From assembly GCF_010727475.1 (NCBI RefSeq), contig NZ_AP022567.1:806001-870000 (forward strand): a stretch of DNA of 64,000 nt, given 5' to 3'. The notes below the pieces were generated by a model. The model was not told the origin of the DNA. It did not search any database and worked only from the letters and a program-made list of their open reading frames with translations. The stretch is from Mycolicibacterium mageritense. GTDB lineage: Bacteria; Actinomycetota; Actinomycetes; Mycobacteriales; Mycobacteriaceae. Numbering within the stretch: position 1 is the stretch's first letter; the number at the start of each line of letters is the position of its first letter. This document shows, piece by piece, positions 25,512-33,741 of this stretch. The translations under genes and the position numbers were made by a program.

Positions 25512-25808
25512 ATGTCTGACGTCACTCAACTGCTGCACACACTGGTCACGCGCGTTCGCGACGGCGCGGGGAAAGCGCCGGTGCAACTGCGCCGGGCCGC
25601 GTTCGACAACACCGGCCTGGACGAGCCCGTGCACACGTTGGTCGAGAAGGTCGCGTATCAGTCCTATCGCGTAACCGACGGCGACATCGCCGACGCCCGC
25701 ACGGCCGGTTTGAGCGAGGACGAGATCTATGAGGTCGTGGTGTGCGCCGCGGTCGGCCAGGCCTGCCGGCAATACGCGGCCGCGCGGGCCGCAGTGGCGG
25801 GGGCGTGA
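25512..25808 (+). CDS. AhpD-like (carboxymuconolactone decarboxylase fold) small protein without CxxC
   Basis: A 98-aa all-helical protein 3 bp after the sigma gene. The pattern AGLSEDEIYEVVVCAAVGQACRQYAAARAAV fits the C-terminal helices of the CMD/AhpD fold, but the reactive CxxC...H motif is missing; a single Cys lies in each of two helices. It may be a non-catalytic partner of the next gene, which has the full motif. The assignment is by pattern and context. Confidence 0.6.
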   Translation: MSDVTQLLHTLVTRVRDGAGKAPVQLRRAAFDNTGLDEPVHTLVEKVAYQSYRVTDGDIADARTAGLSEDEIYEVVVCAAVGQACRQYAAARAAVAGA

Positions 25809-25810
25809 CC

Positions 25811-26392
25811 ATGCGACTCACGATTCTCGACCACGGTCACACCCTCGGCAAGAAGGCCATCTTGGCGCTGATCCGGGTGGTTTCACGCCAGCCGGTGGTC
25901 GACGCCGTCAAGCTCGTGATGTACCGGCCCGAGTTCTACGGCGCCGCCGCCGGTGCACTCACTCAGGAGGCGATGCGCGGCCCGTCGGCCTGGTCGGTCG
26001 GCGATCGCGAGCTCATGGCGGCGTTCGTGTCGAAGGTCAACGAGTGCCCGTTCTGCGTCGCCGCACACACCGCAACGTCGAGCACGTGGTACGGCGACGA
26101 CGCGAAAGTCGCTGCGACACTGAGAGATCTCGACACGGCGCCGATCGAGGAGCCGCTGCGCGCGACGCTGCGCCTGCTCGGCAAGCTCACCCGGGAGAAC
26201 GCCATCGAGCCTGACGACGTTCGTGCCGTGCTCGCCGCGGGTGTCACACGGGAGCAGATCGAGGACGCGTTGGCGGTGTCCTTGGCGTTCAACATCACCG
26301 ACCGGCTGGCCAACGCGTTCGGGTTCGATCTGGCGGGCCCGGCCGCGATGGACGCCGGTGCGCAGCACCTGTTGAAACGGGGCTATCGGTAG
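25811..26392 (+). CDS. AhpD-like peroxidase-family protein
   Basis: A 193-aa helical protein with the AhpD/CMD active site VNECPFCVAAHTATSS (CPFC plus His), typical of peroxidase or disulfide-exchange enzymes. ATG 25811 is chosen as it follows the upstream TGA by two bases. It is probably co-transcribed with the ECF42 sigma gene, suggesting a thiol/peroxide-related response. The physiological substrate is unknown. Confidence 0.82.
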   Translation: MRLTILDHGHTLGKKAILALIRVVSRQPVVDAVKLVMYRPEFYGAAAGALTQEAMRGPSAWSVGDRELMAAFVSKVNECPFCVAAHTATSSTWYGDDAKVAATLRDLDTAPIEEPLRATLRLLGKLTRENAIEPDDVRAVLAAGVTREQIEDALAVSLAFNITDRLANAFGFDLAGPAAMDAGAQHLLKRGYR

Positions 26393-26405
26393 GCACAGTG
26401 GAGGT

Positions 26406-26900
26406 ATGCCGAAAAAGTATCGAGTGAACGGATTCGTCCGGTTCAACAACGCGGCGATGCGCGCAATGCTGAGAGCCGGCGTGAAGTTCGGGACGTTCGC
26501 GACGCTGACGGTTCCGGGCCGAAAGACCGGACGGCCCATCAGCACCCCGCTTGTCGTGTTCACCTACAACCACCACCGCTACCTCGTCGCGTCGTACGGC
26601 GTCGTCAACTGGGTCCGTAACCTTCGAGCCGCCGCGGGCAAGGCCACGTTGAGCCGCGGGAAGCACACCGAGCAGATCACCGCGACCGAACTGCCACCCG
26701 ACGAGGCTGCCGAGATCATGCGGTACTCGCTGCACCACGGTCCGCCGGGGATTCCCGCACCCATCGTCCGCGTGTATCGCCGCTTCTCGGTGCTGCCCTA
26801 CCTCGAGGTGGACCTGGACTCGCCGCCCGAAGAATTCCGTCGCGCCGCACCGAAGCACCCGGTTTTCCTGGTGGAGCCCCGTTTGCACCGGACCACGTAA
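26406..26900 (+). CDS. F420-type nitroreductase-family (deazaflavin-dependent) oxidoreductase
   Basis: A 164-aa split-beta-barrel protein with the Ddn-type core TVPGRKTGRPISTPLVVF, YLVASYG and WVRNLRAAAGKATL, which binds the coenzyme F420 tail. The family uses reduced F420 to reduce quinones, nitroimidazoles or other enones. It lies 13 bp downstream of the AhpD-like gene and may be the last gene of that operon. The substrate is unknown. Confidence 0.85.
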   Translation: MPKKYRVNGFVRFNNAAMRAMLRAGVKFGTFATLTVPGRKTGRPISTPLVVFTYNHHRYLVASYGVVNWVRNLRAAAGKATLSRGKHTEQITATELPPDEAAEIMRYSLHHGPPGIPAPIVRVYRRFSVLPYLEVDLDSPPEEFRRAAPKHPVFLVEPRLHRTT

Positions 26901-27126
26901 ATTTGGCGAAGTGCGACCACTGCACGCCGGCGGCTGGCCGACTGCCGAATTGGGCCCAGCCGTCGCACGTCGTAGCAGGTCAGCGGCATGCGGCGGGCCG
27001 AAAGTCGTTGATGCGGCAGACACAGCACAAAGCCGCCCGAATCAGCCAGCGACATTCCGCCGCAACCGACCTACGGTTTTCATGCGGACGTTCTCTGCCG
27101 TGCGGTAATCACCGAAAGGCCGGATC
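26901..27126. other. Intergenic stretch, nothing recognised
   Basis: A 226-bp gap between two + strand genes. No ORF with a credible ribosome site and no strong hairpin was seen. It presumably holds the promoter of the SnoaL gene. Confidence 0.5.
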
Positions 27127-27573
27127 ATGGCCGAAGATCAGAACAAAGCTGTCTCCCGCCGAATCTGGGAGGTATTCGCCTCAGGCGACCTCGCCGAGCT
27201 CGACGACCTCGTCGCTCCCGGCGCGGCGTACCACGACACGCAGGATCCGTTCGGGGATCAGCGTGGACCCGATCACATGAGAAGCCTCATGGACATGTAT
27301 CGGAAGACGTTCTCCAACATCAGGTTTGACATCAAACAGCAGGTCGCTGAGGGTGATTACGTGTGCACCCTGCTCGAGGCACAGGGCGACGACACGGGTG
27401 GGCTCATGGGGCAGGCGGCCACCGGCCGGCACGCCAGGATCATGCTCACCATCACCGATCGCCACGAAGACGGCAAGATCGCCGAAAGCTACGCCACCTG
27501 GGACACCCTGGGAATGCTCCAGCAGCTCGGCCTCGTACCGGCGGCAGCCCAACAGCCGGCACCGTCCGCCTGA
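27127..27573 (+). CDS. SnoaL-like / ester cyclase family protein
   Basis: A 148-aa NTF2-fold protein: VSRRIWEVFASGDLAELDDLVAPGAAYHD ... GPDHMRSLMDMYRKTFSNIRFDI ... GRHARIMLTITDRHEDGKIAESYATWDTLGMLQQLG. The family ranges from polyketide cyclases to proteins of unknown activity. RBS AAAGG precedes ATG 27127. No partner pathway is evident. Confidence 0.82.
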   Translation: MAEDQNKAVSRRIWEVFASGDLAELDDLVAPGAAYHDTQDPFGDQRGPDHMRSLMDMYRKTFSNIRFDIKQQVAEGDYVCTLLEAQGDDTGGLMGQAATGRHARIMLTITDRHEDGKIAESYATWDTLGMLQQLGLVPAAAQQPAPSA

Positions 27574-27670
27574 TCTGCGCGGTTTGTGACGCCAGGGTCG
27601 TGATTCCCGACGCACCACGGCCCTGGCGTCGAAATCTGGTGTGCATCCACCCCTTAGAATTACCTTAATA

Positions 27671-27692
27671 AAGTCTTATCTTTCTTAGACTT
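27671..27692. promoter_or_regulatory. Candidate operator upstream of the FAD monooxygenase
   Basis: Within an unusually A/T-rich 40 bp, AAGTCT (27671-27676) and AGACTT (27687-27692) form an inverted repeat with 10-bp spacing, flanked by ACCT (27662-27665) and AGGT (27694-27697). It lies about 40 bp upstream of the start codon. The regulator is unknown. Confidence 0.4.
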
Positions 27693-27732
27693 GAGGTACC
27701 GTGGCCCCACGCGGGCACCACGGAGGGGAAAC

Positions 27733-29154
27733 GTGAGCATGATCGGCGAACACGCAGTGATCACAGGCGCCGGAATGGCCGGCCTACTGGCGGCCCGGGC
27801 GGCATCGGAGTTCTACCGTTCGGTCACCATCGTCGAGCGAGATGTGTTGCCCGACAGCCCCGTCCACCGCAAGGGTGTGCCGCAGGGCCGCCACCTGCAC
27901 AGCGTGTTGAGCCGCGGTGTCAGTGTGCTCGACATGCTCTTCCCTGGTTTCGTCGACGAACTCGGCGCAGCCGGAGCGGTGGTGGTCGATGACCCCGATC
28001 TGTCGCGGGTCTATGCCCGTGTCGGTGCCCACGAGTTGAGCCAGTCAGGCACCCTCGCCGATCCGGCCGCACTGCGGTTCTATCTCGCGAGTCGGCCGTT
28101 CACCGAGTTCCACGTCCGGCGACGTGTTCAGGCACTCGACAACGTGACGTTCCTGGACGGCCATGACGTGGCCGGGCCGGTCATCCAGGCCGACGCCATA
28201 ACTGGTCTGCGAATGATCGACTGCGCCAACCGAACTGAATCGGTATTGGACTGCGACCTGGTGATCGATGCGGCCGGGCGGGCGTCGCGCACACCCCTGC
28301 TGCTGGAGAGCCTGGGCTATGGCAGGCCGGCTGAGCAGACCGATTCCTCCGATTGGGCGTACTCCAGCCAATTGATGACGCTGACGGAGCCAGGTTTCCC
28401 CGAACGGATGGCAATGGCCAACAACGGAAGCCGCAGGCCACGGGCGCTGTTGTTGGCCCAAGAACACGATCACTGGATGCTGGCCATCGCGCGAGCCGCT
28501 GAAACCGGCCCTCCACCATCAGATTTCGCGGGCATGCTCGCCACAGCCGGTGAGATGCTGCCCGCGAGAATCATCGCCGGTCTTCGCCGCGCCGAGCCCG
28601 TCGGCGAGGTTGCGACAGTGCGCAAAACGCAGGCCGTGTGGCGTCGCTACGACCTGATGCCACGGTTCCCCGCCGGGCTTCTGGTGACCGGCGATGCATT
28701 GTGCAGCCTCAACCCGCTCTACGGGCAAGGCATGACGATGGCGACGCTGGACGCACTCACCATGCGGGAATGCCTGCGGGCTGGTCCAAGCCGGCTCCGT
28801 GAACGCTACTTCGCTGCCACGGCCAGACATCTCTCGTCCACGTGGGCGTTGAACCAGACCAATGACCGGATTCCACCGCCGGCGATTGCACGGCCGAAAG
28901 CCGCGGAGAGACTTCAGAAATGGATGCGGTTGGCAGCAATCGAGGCTGCCGGTTCTGACATCCGGGTCACCGAGCAGCTCCTACGGGTGAACGGCCTCAT
29001 CGACCCGCCTGCGCGCCTGCGACACCCGGCACTGGTGTCGCGCATCCTCATTGGCAAGATTCGGATGTGCAGTCGTGGTACGGATCGGCGAACAACATCT
29101 CTGGTGTCGAGAATCGTCGCTAGCCGCGATCCGCGGCCACACGTTGCAGGGTGA
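27733..29154 (+). CDS. FAD-dependent monooxygenase (PHBH/geranylgeranyl-reductase-like fold)
   Basis: A 473-aa flavoprotein: Rossmann GAGMAGLLAARAASEFYRSVTIVERD, the marker segment VPQGRHLHSVLSRG, a middle DLVIDAAGRASRTP and the second FAD motif GLLVTGDALCSLNPLYGQGMTMA. The family hydroxylates aromatics or modifies isoprenoids; the substrate is unknown. GTG 27733 sits 4-5 nt after GGAGGGG; ATG 27739 is the alternative. The 3' end overlaps the convergent phosphotransferase gene by 35 bp. Confidence 0.85.
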   Translation: MSMIGEHAVITGAGMAGLLAARAASEFYRSVTIVERDVLPDSPVHRKGVPQGRHLHSVLSRGVSVLDMLFPGFVDELGAAGAVVVDDPDLSRVYARVGAHELSQSGTLADPAALRFYLASRPFTEFHVRRRVQALDNVTFLDGHDVAGPVIQADAITGLRMIDCANRTESVLDCDLVIDAAGRASRTPLLLESLGYGRPAEQTDSSDWAYSSQLMTLTEPGFPERMAMANNGSRRPRALLLAQEHDHWMLAIARAAETGPPPSDFAGMLATAGEMLPARIIAGLRRAEPVGEVATVRKTQAVWRRYDLMPRFPAGLLVTGDALCSLNPLYGQGMTMATLDALTMRECLRAGPSRLRERYFAATARHLSSTWALNQTNDRIPPPAIARPKAAERLQKWMRLAAIEAAGSDIRVTEQLLRVNGLIDPPARLRHPALVSRILIGKIRMCSRGTDRRTTSLVSRIVASRDPRPHVAG

Positions 29155-30013
29155 GCCGGCACGATTCGCTGAAGCTCGGGTTGGAGTCCGCGTAGTACCA
29201 GACAGCACCCATGGCCTGCTGGAATGCCCACGCACGGCCCCGGAGCCATTCCGCGTCGTCACAACCGAGGTGATCCCGTAGGCGCCGGCGTGGTCCCGAG
29301 TCCAGGAGGTGCCACGCGGCCACCAGGTCGAGTGCGGGATCAGCCGCCCCCAGTCCGCCGACATCGAGAACGCCCACAAGGCGCCCCGCGCCGACCAATA
29401 CGTTCGGTGCGATGAGATCGCCGTGGGTCATGACGTCGGGCGAATCTCCGCGCGGAAGGGTCCGCATCTCGGCCCAGATCTGCCGATAGGTCTTGACGTC
29501 GAGCAGACCTCGGCTGTGGCACAGGGATTCCTGCATCCAGTCGTCGTGCCCTGACAGGGCACCGCCGCGGCCTGTCCCGGCAAATGTGCGGCCGCGCGTG
29601 TCCATGGCCCGTACCGCGGTGATGAACGTCGCCAGGTCCGTGGCGAATTCCGGCGACGAGCTGAGGTTGTCACCGGTGGCAGGGTTGCCGGGCAGCCACG
29701 TGTAGATCGACCAGGGCATGGGGTAGCCGGCTCCGGGTTCGCCTATCGCGACGGGCCGAGGCGTGGCGAATGGGGTGTGGCCGAACAGCTCTTCGGCGAC
29801 TGACGCTTCGTGCTCCAGTTGTCGCCGTGCCACCGCTACATCGCCGGCCTGCAGCGGAAATCGAGCCACGAGCTGATCGCCCAGCCGAAAGATCGCGTTC
29901 ACGGTCCCCGCACCGCGCACGGCTGCTATCCGCACGTCGCGCCAGCCGGGGAACTGCTCGGAGAGCAATGTACGCACCGTGGCAGGCGTGACCGCCAGTT
30001 GCCCCGGGTGCAT
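29120..30013 (-). CDS. Aminoglycoside-phosphotransferase-family kinase
   Basis: A 297-aa APH-fold protein: N-lobe (NAIFRLGDQLVARFPL), hinge (WSIYTWLPG), Brenner motif VMTHGDLIAPNVLV with catalytic Asp, and VLDVGGLGAADPALDL replacing the usual IDFG...DP metal site. Whether it confers drug resistance or phosphorylates a metabolite cannot be told. ATG 30013 has GGAG directly adjacent, so GTG 30019 is also possible. It is divergent from the GNAT gene. Confidence 0.82.
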   Translation of the reverse strand: MHPGQLAVTPATVRTLLSEQFPGWRDVRIAAVRGAGTVNAIFRLGDQLVARFPLQAGDVAVARRQLEHEASVAEELFGHTPFATPRPVAIGEPGAGYPMPWSIYTWLPGNPATGDNLSSSPEFATDLATFITAVRAMDTRGRTFAGTGRGGALSGHDDWMQESLCHSRGLLDVKTYRQIWAEMRTLPRGDSPDVMTHGDLIAPNVLVGAGRLVGVLDVGGLGAADPALDLVAAWHLLDSGPRRRLRDHLGCDDAEWLRGRAWAFQQAMGAVWYYADSNPSFSESCRLTLQRVAADRG

Positions 30014-30097
30014 CTCCACGGTTGTAGCGTCACAGGTAACACCGGCTCCGACAACCGATTTACGTCGCTGCCCGCCACTGCACAAGAGGAGACGTCG

Positions 30098-31123
30098 ATG
30101 CGGTACGCCGCGATGGCATGGTCGATCACCACCCAGCGCCTCTGCCTGCAATTGCGCGACGAATGCGATGCCGAGTGGAACCACGAGCTGCTCGGCGAGC
30201 ACGAGGGCGGAACGGCACTGTCAGTGGACGATGTCCGGCGCCGTCTGGCCGAGCAGCGAATCCGCGCCTTCGGCAACGGCATCGGGCTGCTGACCATTCG
30301 ACGTCGCGTCGATGGTGAACCGCTGGGATACTGCGGCCTGATCATCGGTCGATGCAGCCTCGACGAACCAGAGATCGCCTACGAATTGCTGAAACGGTTC
30401 CACGGTCACGGTTACGCGACCGAGGCTGCCCACGCGGTGATGGGTGCGGCGTTCGCAACGGGGCGCACCCGGATCTGGTCAACAGTCGGCGCATGGAACG
30501 CGCCGTCTCTACGGGTCTTGGAGAAACTAGGGTTTGACCGTCACCACGAGACCACCGACGAGGTAGGCCGGCCACTCGTATACCTGGTGCGAGAAGCGGA
30601 GAAAGGTGATGGGCTCCGGGTGAACCGCTGCGAGGATCCCGGCATCCCCGCCGACCCTGCGGTGCGGCTGCGTGCCGCGACTGCCGCCGATCAGGCGTTC
30701 GTCATCGAGATGGCCCGCCACGCGTGCGTCATCGAGGATTGGCCGCTGCCCGATCCGGATGACGACGAAGTCCTCAGCATGTTGCCGGCGCCAGGCGAGG
30801 TACCGATCATCGCCGAGGATCTGGCCGGTGAGCCGGTCGGAGCGGTGTGGACGTGGCATAACGATCCACCACTGCGTGTCGATGCCTCTGGTGCGTCTGT
30901 GCCGGAACTGTGCATCGGTGTCGCTCCCGGCCGGCGCGGAGCAGGTATCGGCGGCATGCTGTTGGACGCGTTGTTCGCCCGTTGCGCGCAGACCATGGAT
31001 GTGATGTGCACCAACGTCCATTTGCGTAACCCCGCTCGACATCTCTACCGGCGCAAGGGTTTCAAGCTGGCCGGCCAAGGACGCGGGCCACTCGGCGTGG
31101 CGATGATCAAGGAATTCGGCTGA
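30098..31123 (+). CDS. Tandem GNAT acetyltransferase
   Basis: A 341-aa protein with two GNAT domains. Domain 1 (about 10-170) is RimJ-like: LGYCGLIIGRCSLDEPEIAYELLKRFHGHGYATEAAHAV ... APSLRVLEKLGF. Domain 2 (about 185-341) has VPELCIGVAPGRRGAGIGGMLLDALF and NPARHLYRRKGF. Both keep an acetyl-CoA loop (RFHGHGYATE, GRRGAGIG), so both may be active. ATG 30098 follows AGAGGAGA; the longer open frame upstream overlaps the divergent gene. Confidence 0.85.
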   Translation: MRYAAMAWSITTQRLCLQLRDECDAEWNHELLGEHEGGTALSVDDVRRRLAEQRIRAFGNGIGLLTIRRRVDGEPLGYCGLIIGRCSLDEPEIAYELLKRFHGHGYATEAAHAVMGAAFATGRTRIWSTVGAWNAPSLRVLEKLGFDRHHETTDEVGRPLVYLVREAEKGDGLRVNRCEDPGIPADPAVRLRAATAADQAFVIEMARHACVIEDWPLPDPDDDEVLSMLPAPGEVPIIAEDLAGEPVGAVWTWHNDPPLRVDASGASVPELCIGVAPGRRGAGIGGMLLDALFARCAQTMDVMCTNVHLRNPARHLYRRKGFKLAGQGRGPLGVAMIKEFG

Positions 31124-31167
31124 CGTCGTGGCTCTTTGGCCGCCAACGCGCCCAGATTAGTTCTCGG

Positions 31168-31368
31168 CTAGCCGAACACGGTTGTGATCGTGGCGCCGGC
31201 GATCATGATCACCAGTACCGCACCGATGAGCTGGAAACCGAAGCGCAGCATGCGCGTTTCTTCGTCGCGCGAGCCGGCCCCGGCCACCACCGACAACGTC
31301 TCGGGCACCGAAGCGAACACCGCGTGCCGGGAGCCACTGTTCCAGATCATCGCCCACGACGGCGGCAT
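31168..31368 (-). CDS. Small single-pass membrane protein
   Basis: A 66-aa protein. The N-terminal half is mixed and the C-terminal 30 residues form a transmembrane helix (MLRFGFQLIGAVLVIMIAGATITTVFG) at the very end, suggesting a tail-anchored protein. ATG 31368 is preceded by a perfect AGGAGG with 5-nt spacing, the strongest evidence for translation. It lies 36 bp downstream of the alcohol dehydrogenase gene on the same strand and may be co-transcribed. The function is unknown. Confidence 0.6.
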   Translation of the reverse strand: MPPSWAMIWNSGSRHAVFASVPETLSVVAGAGSRDEETRMLRFGFQLIGAVLVIMIAGATITTVFG

Positions 31369-31404
31369 CACCGCCTCCTGACAGCGTGGTCCGGATGGGG
31401 ATGG

Positions 31405-32463
31405 TCACTGAATTCGCGCTGTGGCCTGACCGACGGGGTTGTCGAGGTCGGCGAGGTCGAGGACGAATCGATACCTCACGTCTCCTACGGCGAGTCGGTC
31501 CAGCGCTTCTTGTGCTCTGGACGAGGGCAGAACCTCAACTTGGGGCGCAACGTTGTGTTCGGCGCAGAAATGCAACAGTTCCGCAGTTCGGGGCAGGCCG
31601 CCGGTGCCCGATGCGGTGAGCCTTTTGCGGCCCTGGCTCAGTTCGAGCAGGCGGGGGCCGGTCATCAGCGGGTTACCCACCACGCACAGGGTGCCGTCGA
31701 GCCAGAGCAGTCTGAGCAGTGACGACAGGTCGTGGTCTGCGGGGATGGTGTCCATGATGAAGTCGAAACGGCCGGCGGCTTGGGCCATTGCAGCGTCGTC
31801 GGTGGTGACGATCAGGCCGGCTGCACCCAGTGCCCTTGCGTCGTCGATCTTTTCGGCCGAACCACTCAGTACGGTGACCTCAGCGCCGAGCGCGACACCC
31901 AGCTTGACTGCCAGGTGCCCGAGTCCGCCGAGGCCGGCGACGGCCATGCGCGTGCCAGATCTGACCCCGGCGGCGAGCATCGGCTCCCATACCGAGATAC
32001 CGGCGCACATCAGCGGTCCCGCGGAAACCGGATCGAGCCCATCAGGGAGCCCGAAGGTGAACTTCTCCCGCACAACGTATTCGCGGCTGTAGCCGCCCGG
32101 GAGGTTCTCTTGACCTCCATAAGTGCTGACCGCGCCGAGGCTGCAGTAGTTTTCCTGGCCGACGGAGCACATCGCACACTCGCCGCACGAGTCGACGATC
32201 GTGCCCACCGCCACAGCATCGCCGACTGCGAACCGCGTCACCGCAGTGCCGGTCGCGGTGATTACGCCGGTGAACTCATGGCCGGGCACCAGGTTCTTCT
32301 CCCCGAGCATCCCGTGGATGCGGTGCAGGTCGCTGTGGCAGACGCCGCAGTAGTCGACCCGGATCGCGACATCGTCGGGGCGCAGGTCGCGGCGCTCGAT
32401 CGACACTCGCGTGAGTGCATTGCTGGCCGGGTCTTGACTCTGCCAACCCGTGGTGAGTCTCAT
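31405..32463 (-). CDS. Zinc-dependent alcohol dehydrogenase (YahK/cinnamyl-alcohol type)
   Basis: A 352-aa medium-chain dehydrogenase. Catalytic zinc site: VDYCGVCHSDLHRIHG and VPGHEFTG. Structural zinc cysteines: DSCGECAMCSVGQENYC. Rossmann loop AVAGLGGLGHLAVKLG. It probably reduces aldehydes with NADPH, as the YahK group does; the Rossmann residue after the loop would decide the cofactor. It is divergent from a TetR gene with two matching operators between them, so likely induced by an aldehyde-type ligand. Confidence 0.92.
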   Translation of the reverse strand: MRLTTGWQSQDPASNALTRVSIERRDLRPDDVAIRVDYCGVCHSDLHRIHGMLGEKNLVPGHEFTGVITATGTAVTRFAVGDAVAVGTIVDSCGECAMCSVGQENYCSLGAVSTYGGQENLPGGYSREYVVREKFTFGLPDGLDPVSAGPLMCAGISVWEPMLAAGVRSGTRMAVAGLGGLGHLAVKLGVALGAEVTVLSGSAEKIDDARALGAAGLIVTTDDAAMAQAAGRFDFIMDTIPADHDLSSLLRLLWLDGTLCVVGNPLMTGPRLLELSQGRKRLTASGTGGLPRTAELLHFCAEHNVAPQVEVLPSSRAQEALDRLAVGDVRYRFVLDLADLDNPVGQATARIQ

Positions 32464-32481
32464 GGACGATCCTCTCGACTA

Positions 32482-32531
32482 AAACGGAATACGGATTCAC
32501 TATAACGCTAAGATGAATCCGCATTCCGTTT
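32482..32531. promoter_or_regulatory. Paired TetR operators between alcohol dehydrogenase and tetR
   Basis: AAACGGAATACGGATTCA (32482-32499) and TGAATCCGCATTCCGTTT (32514-32531) are inverted copies matching at 17 of 18 positions with a 14-bp spacer. Each half also contains its own small palindrome GAAT-N4-ATTC. It therefore looks like two dimer sites in mirror arrangement, one per divergent promoter. Confidence 0.85.
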
Positions 32532-32546
32532 AGGTAAGATCTCTGC

Positions 32547-33146
32547 ATGCCGCCTGACCGCCACCCTCGGACCGCCTCGCGTGGTCCGCGTCGAGATGCG
32601 CTGCGCAACGACGCTGCGGTAATTGCGGCAGCCCGCGCGGTGTTCGCCGAGCAGGGGCCGCAGGCGAGCATGGAATCCATCGCCGCCCGCGCCGGGCTCG
32701 GGGTGGGCACAATCTATCGGCGATTCGCGGGAAAAGAAGAGCTCCTGGATGCGATCGCCCAGCTGTTCGTCGAGGAACTCGACCAGGCCGCCGCGAAGGC
32801 ACTCGACTGCCCCGATCCAGGCACGGGTTTACAGGAATTTCTCGACTTCGTCGTCGACTTCAATGCCGAAAAGTACCGCTATGCGGCAGCTTTGGCGGAT
32901 CGGACGACCGGCGCGGACGTCACTGCGAGCACCAGCGACAAAGTGCGCGAGCTCACGTCAAAGGCAATCGATGCCGGTGTGCTCGCACCTGATGTCACCG
33001 CCGAAGACATCAAAGCGCTGATCGTTGCGCTCCGAGGCGTCGTCGCGACCCGCCCCGGCGCCGAGAACAGCGCCGGACGACGTTTCGTACGCATCCACCT
33101 CGCCGGACTCCGCGGCAACCAAGGACGCGACGAAATCCCGTCCTGA
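32547..33146 (+). CDS. TetR-family regulator of the divergent alcohol dehydrogenase
   Basis: A 199-aa repressor. HTH: ASMESIAARAGLGVGTIYRRFAGKEELLDAI; the C-terminal domain is of the TetR_C type found in regulators of aldehyde/alcohol genes. It begins 15 bp after the right operator copy, so autorepression is expected. The weak AGGTAAG site lies upstream of ATG 32547. Confidence 0.9.
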   Translation: MPPDRHPRTASRGPRRDALRNDAAVIAAARAVFAEQGPQASMESIAARAGLGVGTIYRRFAGKEELLDAIAQLFVEELDQAAAKALDCPDPGTGLQEFLDFVVDFNAEKYRYAAALADRTTGADVTASTSDKVRELTSKAIDAGVLAPDVTAEDIKALIVALRGVVATRPGAENSAGRRFVRIHLAGLRGNQGRDEIPS

Positions 33147-33292
33147 CGTTCCCTTACGACCTCGGCACGGAGCTGGCGGCCGAGTTCCGCGATCGACTCT
33201 TCGCCGTTGAACCGAACGCCGTCTTCACTGTCGCGGTCAAACAGTAGTCTCCGCGTCAGCGGAAAAAGCTGAGGTCGCATGGCTTTGAACAT
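32879..33292 (-). pseudogene. Possible remnant ORF with strong RBS running antisense into the TetR gene
   Basis: ATG 33292 is preceded by a perfect AGGAGG with 8-nt spacing. The first ~49 codons (MFKAMRPQLFPLTRRLLFDR, then EDGVRFNGEESIAELGRQLR) look protein-like. After codon ~50 the frame enters the antisense strand of the tetR gene and becomes low-quality Ser/Arg/Ala sequence to a stop at 32879. The most likely reading is a 5' fragment of an unknown gene whose remainder was lost. A genuine overlapping gene cannot be excluded. Confidence 0.35.
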
Positions 33293-33329
33293 CTTTCGCG
33301 CCTCCTGACCGAATTGGCACAATGGCGGC

Positions 33330-33593
33330 ATGAACGTCGTGCGTTTCGTTCTTGCTCGGATCGCCGAAGACGAGCGCGGAGAGCTCAGTTCATTGCGTCG
33401 GGGCGGTGCACCGTCACGTGGTCTGCGTGAGGCAGCGTTCAAACGTCGTCTCGTCGACGACGCGCTGCGAAACGTCCAATGGAACTTCGCGCACGGTGAA
33501 GATGACAACCTCCACCTGAAGCAACCCATCCTCGGGCAGTTGGCCATGGTGTACGCCGACCATCCTGACTTCGATGCTCGCTGGGCGAGGTGA
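33330..33593 (+). CDS. DUF6221-like small protein
   Basis: An 87-aa cytoplasmic protein: MNVVRFVLARIAEDERGELS ... HLKQPILGQLAMVYADHPDFDARWAR. The start 'V.FvlARIAEDE' and the end 'YADHPDFD..W' are what I recall of DUF6221, common in actinobacteria and their phages. It is shorter than usual and internally condensed, so it may be a shortened copy. The function is unknown. Confidence 0.6.
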   Translation: MNVVRFVLARIAEDERGELSSLRRGGAPSRGLREAAFKRRLVDDALRNVQWNFAHGEDDNLHLKQPILGQLAMVYADHPDFDARWAR

Positions 33594-33654
33594 CGCTGGC
33601 CAGCGCGCGACCAATTCCGAGTAGCGAGAGCCTGATTCAGGGCCGCAGTTGCGG

Positions 33655-33698
33655 TTGACCAACAACCTACGGATGCGTAACCTACGGTACCGTAGGTT
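33655..33698 (+). promoter_or_regulatory. Promoter with perfect 20-bp palindromic operator for the desaturase
   Basis: TTGACC (33655-33660), 17-bp spacer, TAACCT (33678-33683). AACCTACGGTACCGTAGGTT (33679-33698) is a perfect 20-bp palindrome overlapping the -10, and an extra half-site AACCTACGG lies at 33664-33672. This is strong evidence for a dimeric repressor, most likely TetR-family. Confidence 0.85.
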
Positions 33699-33741
33699 GC
33701 GCGTCGGCTCACAGATACCGGCGCGGGGACGGAGCCGAACG

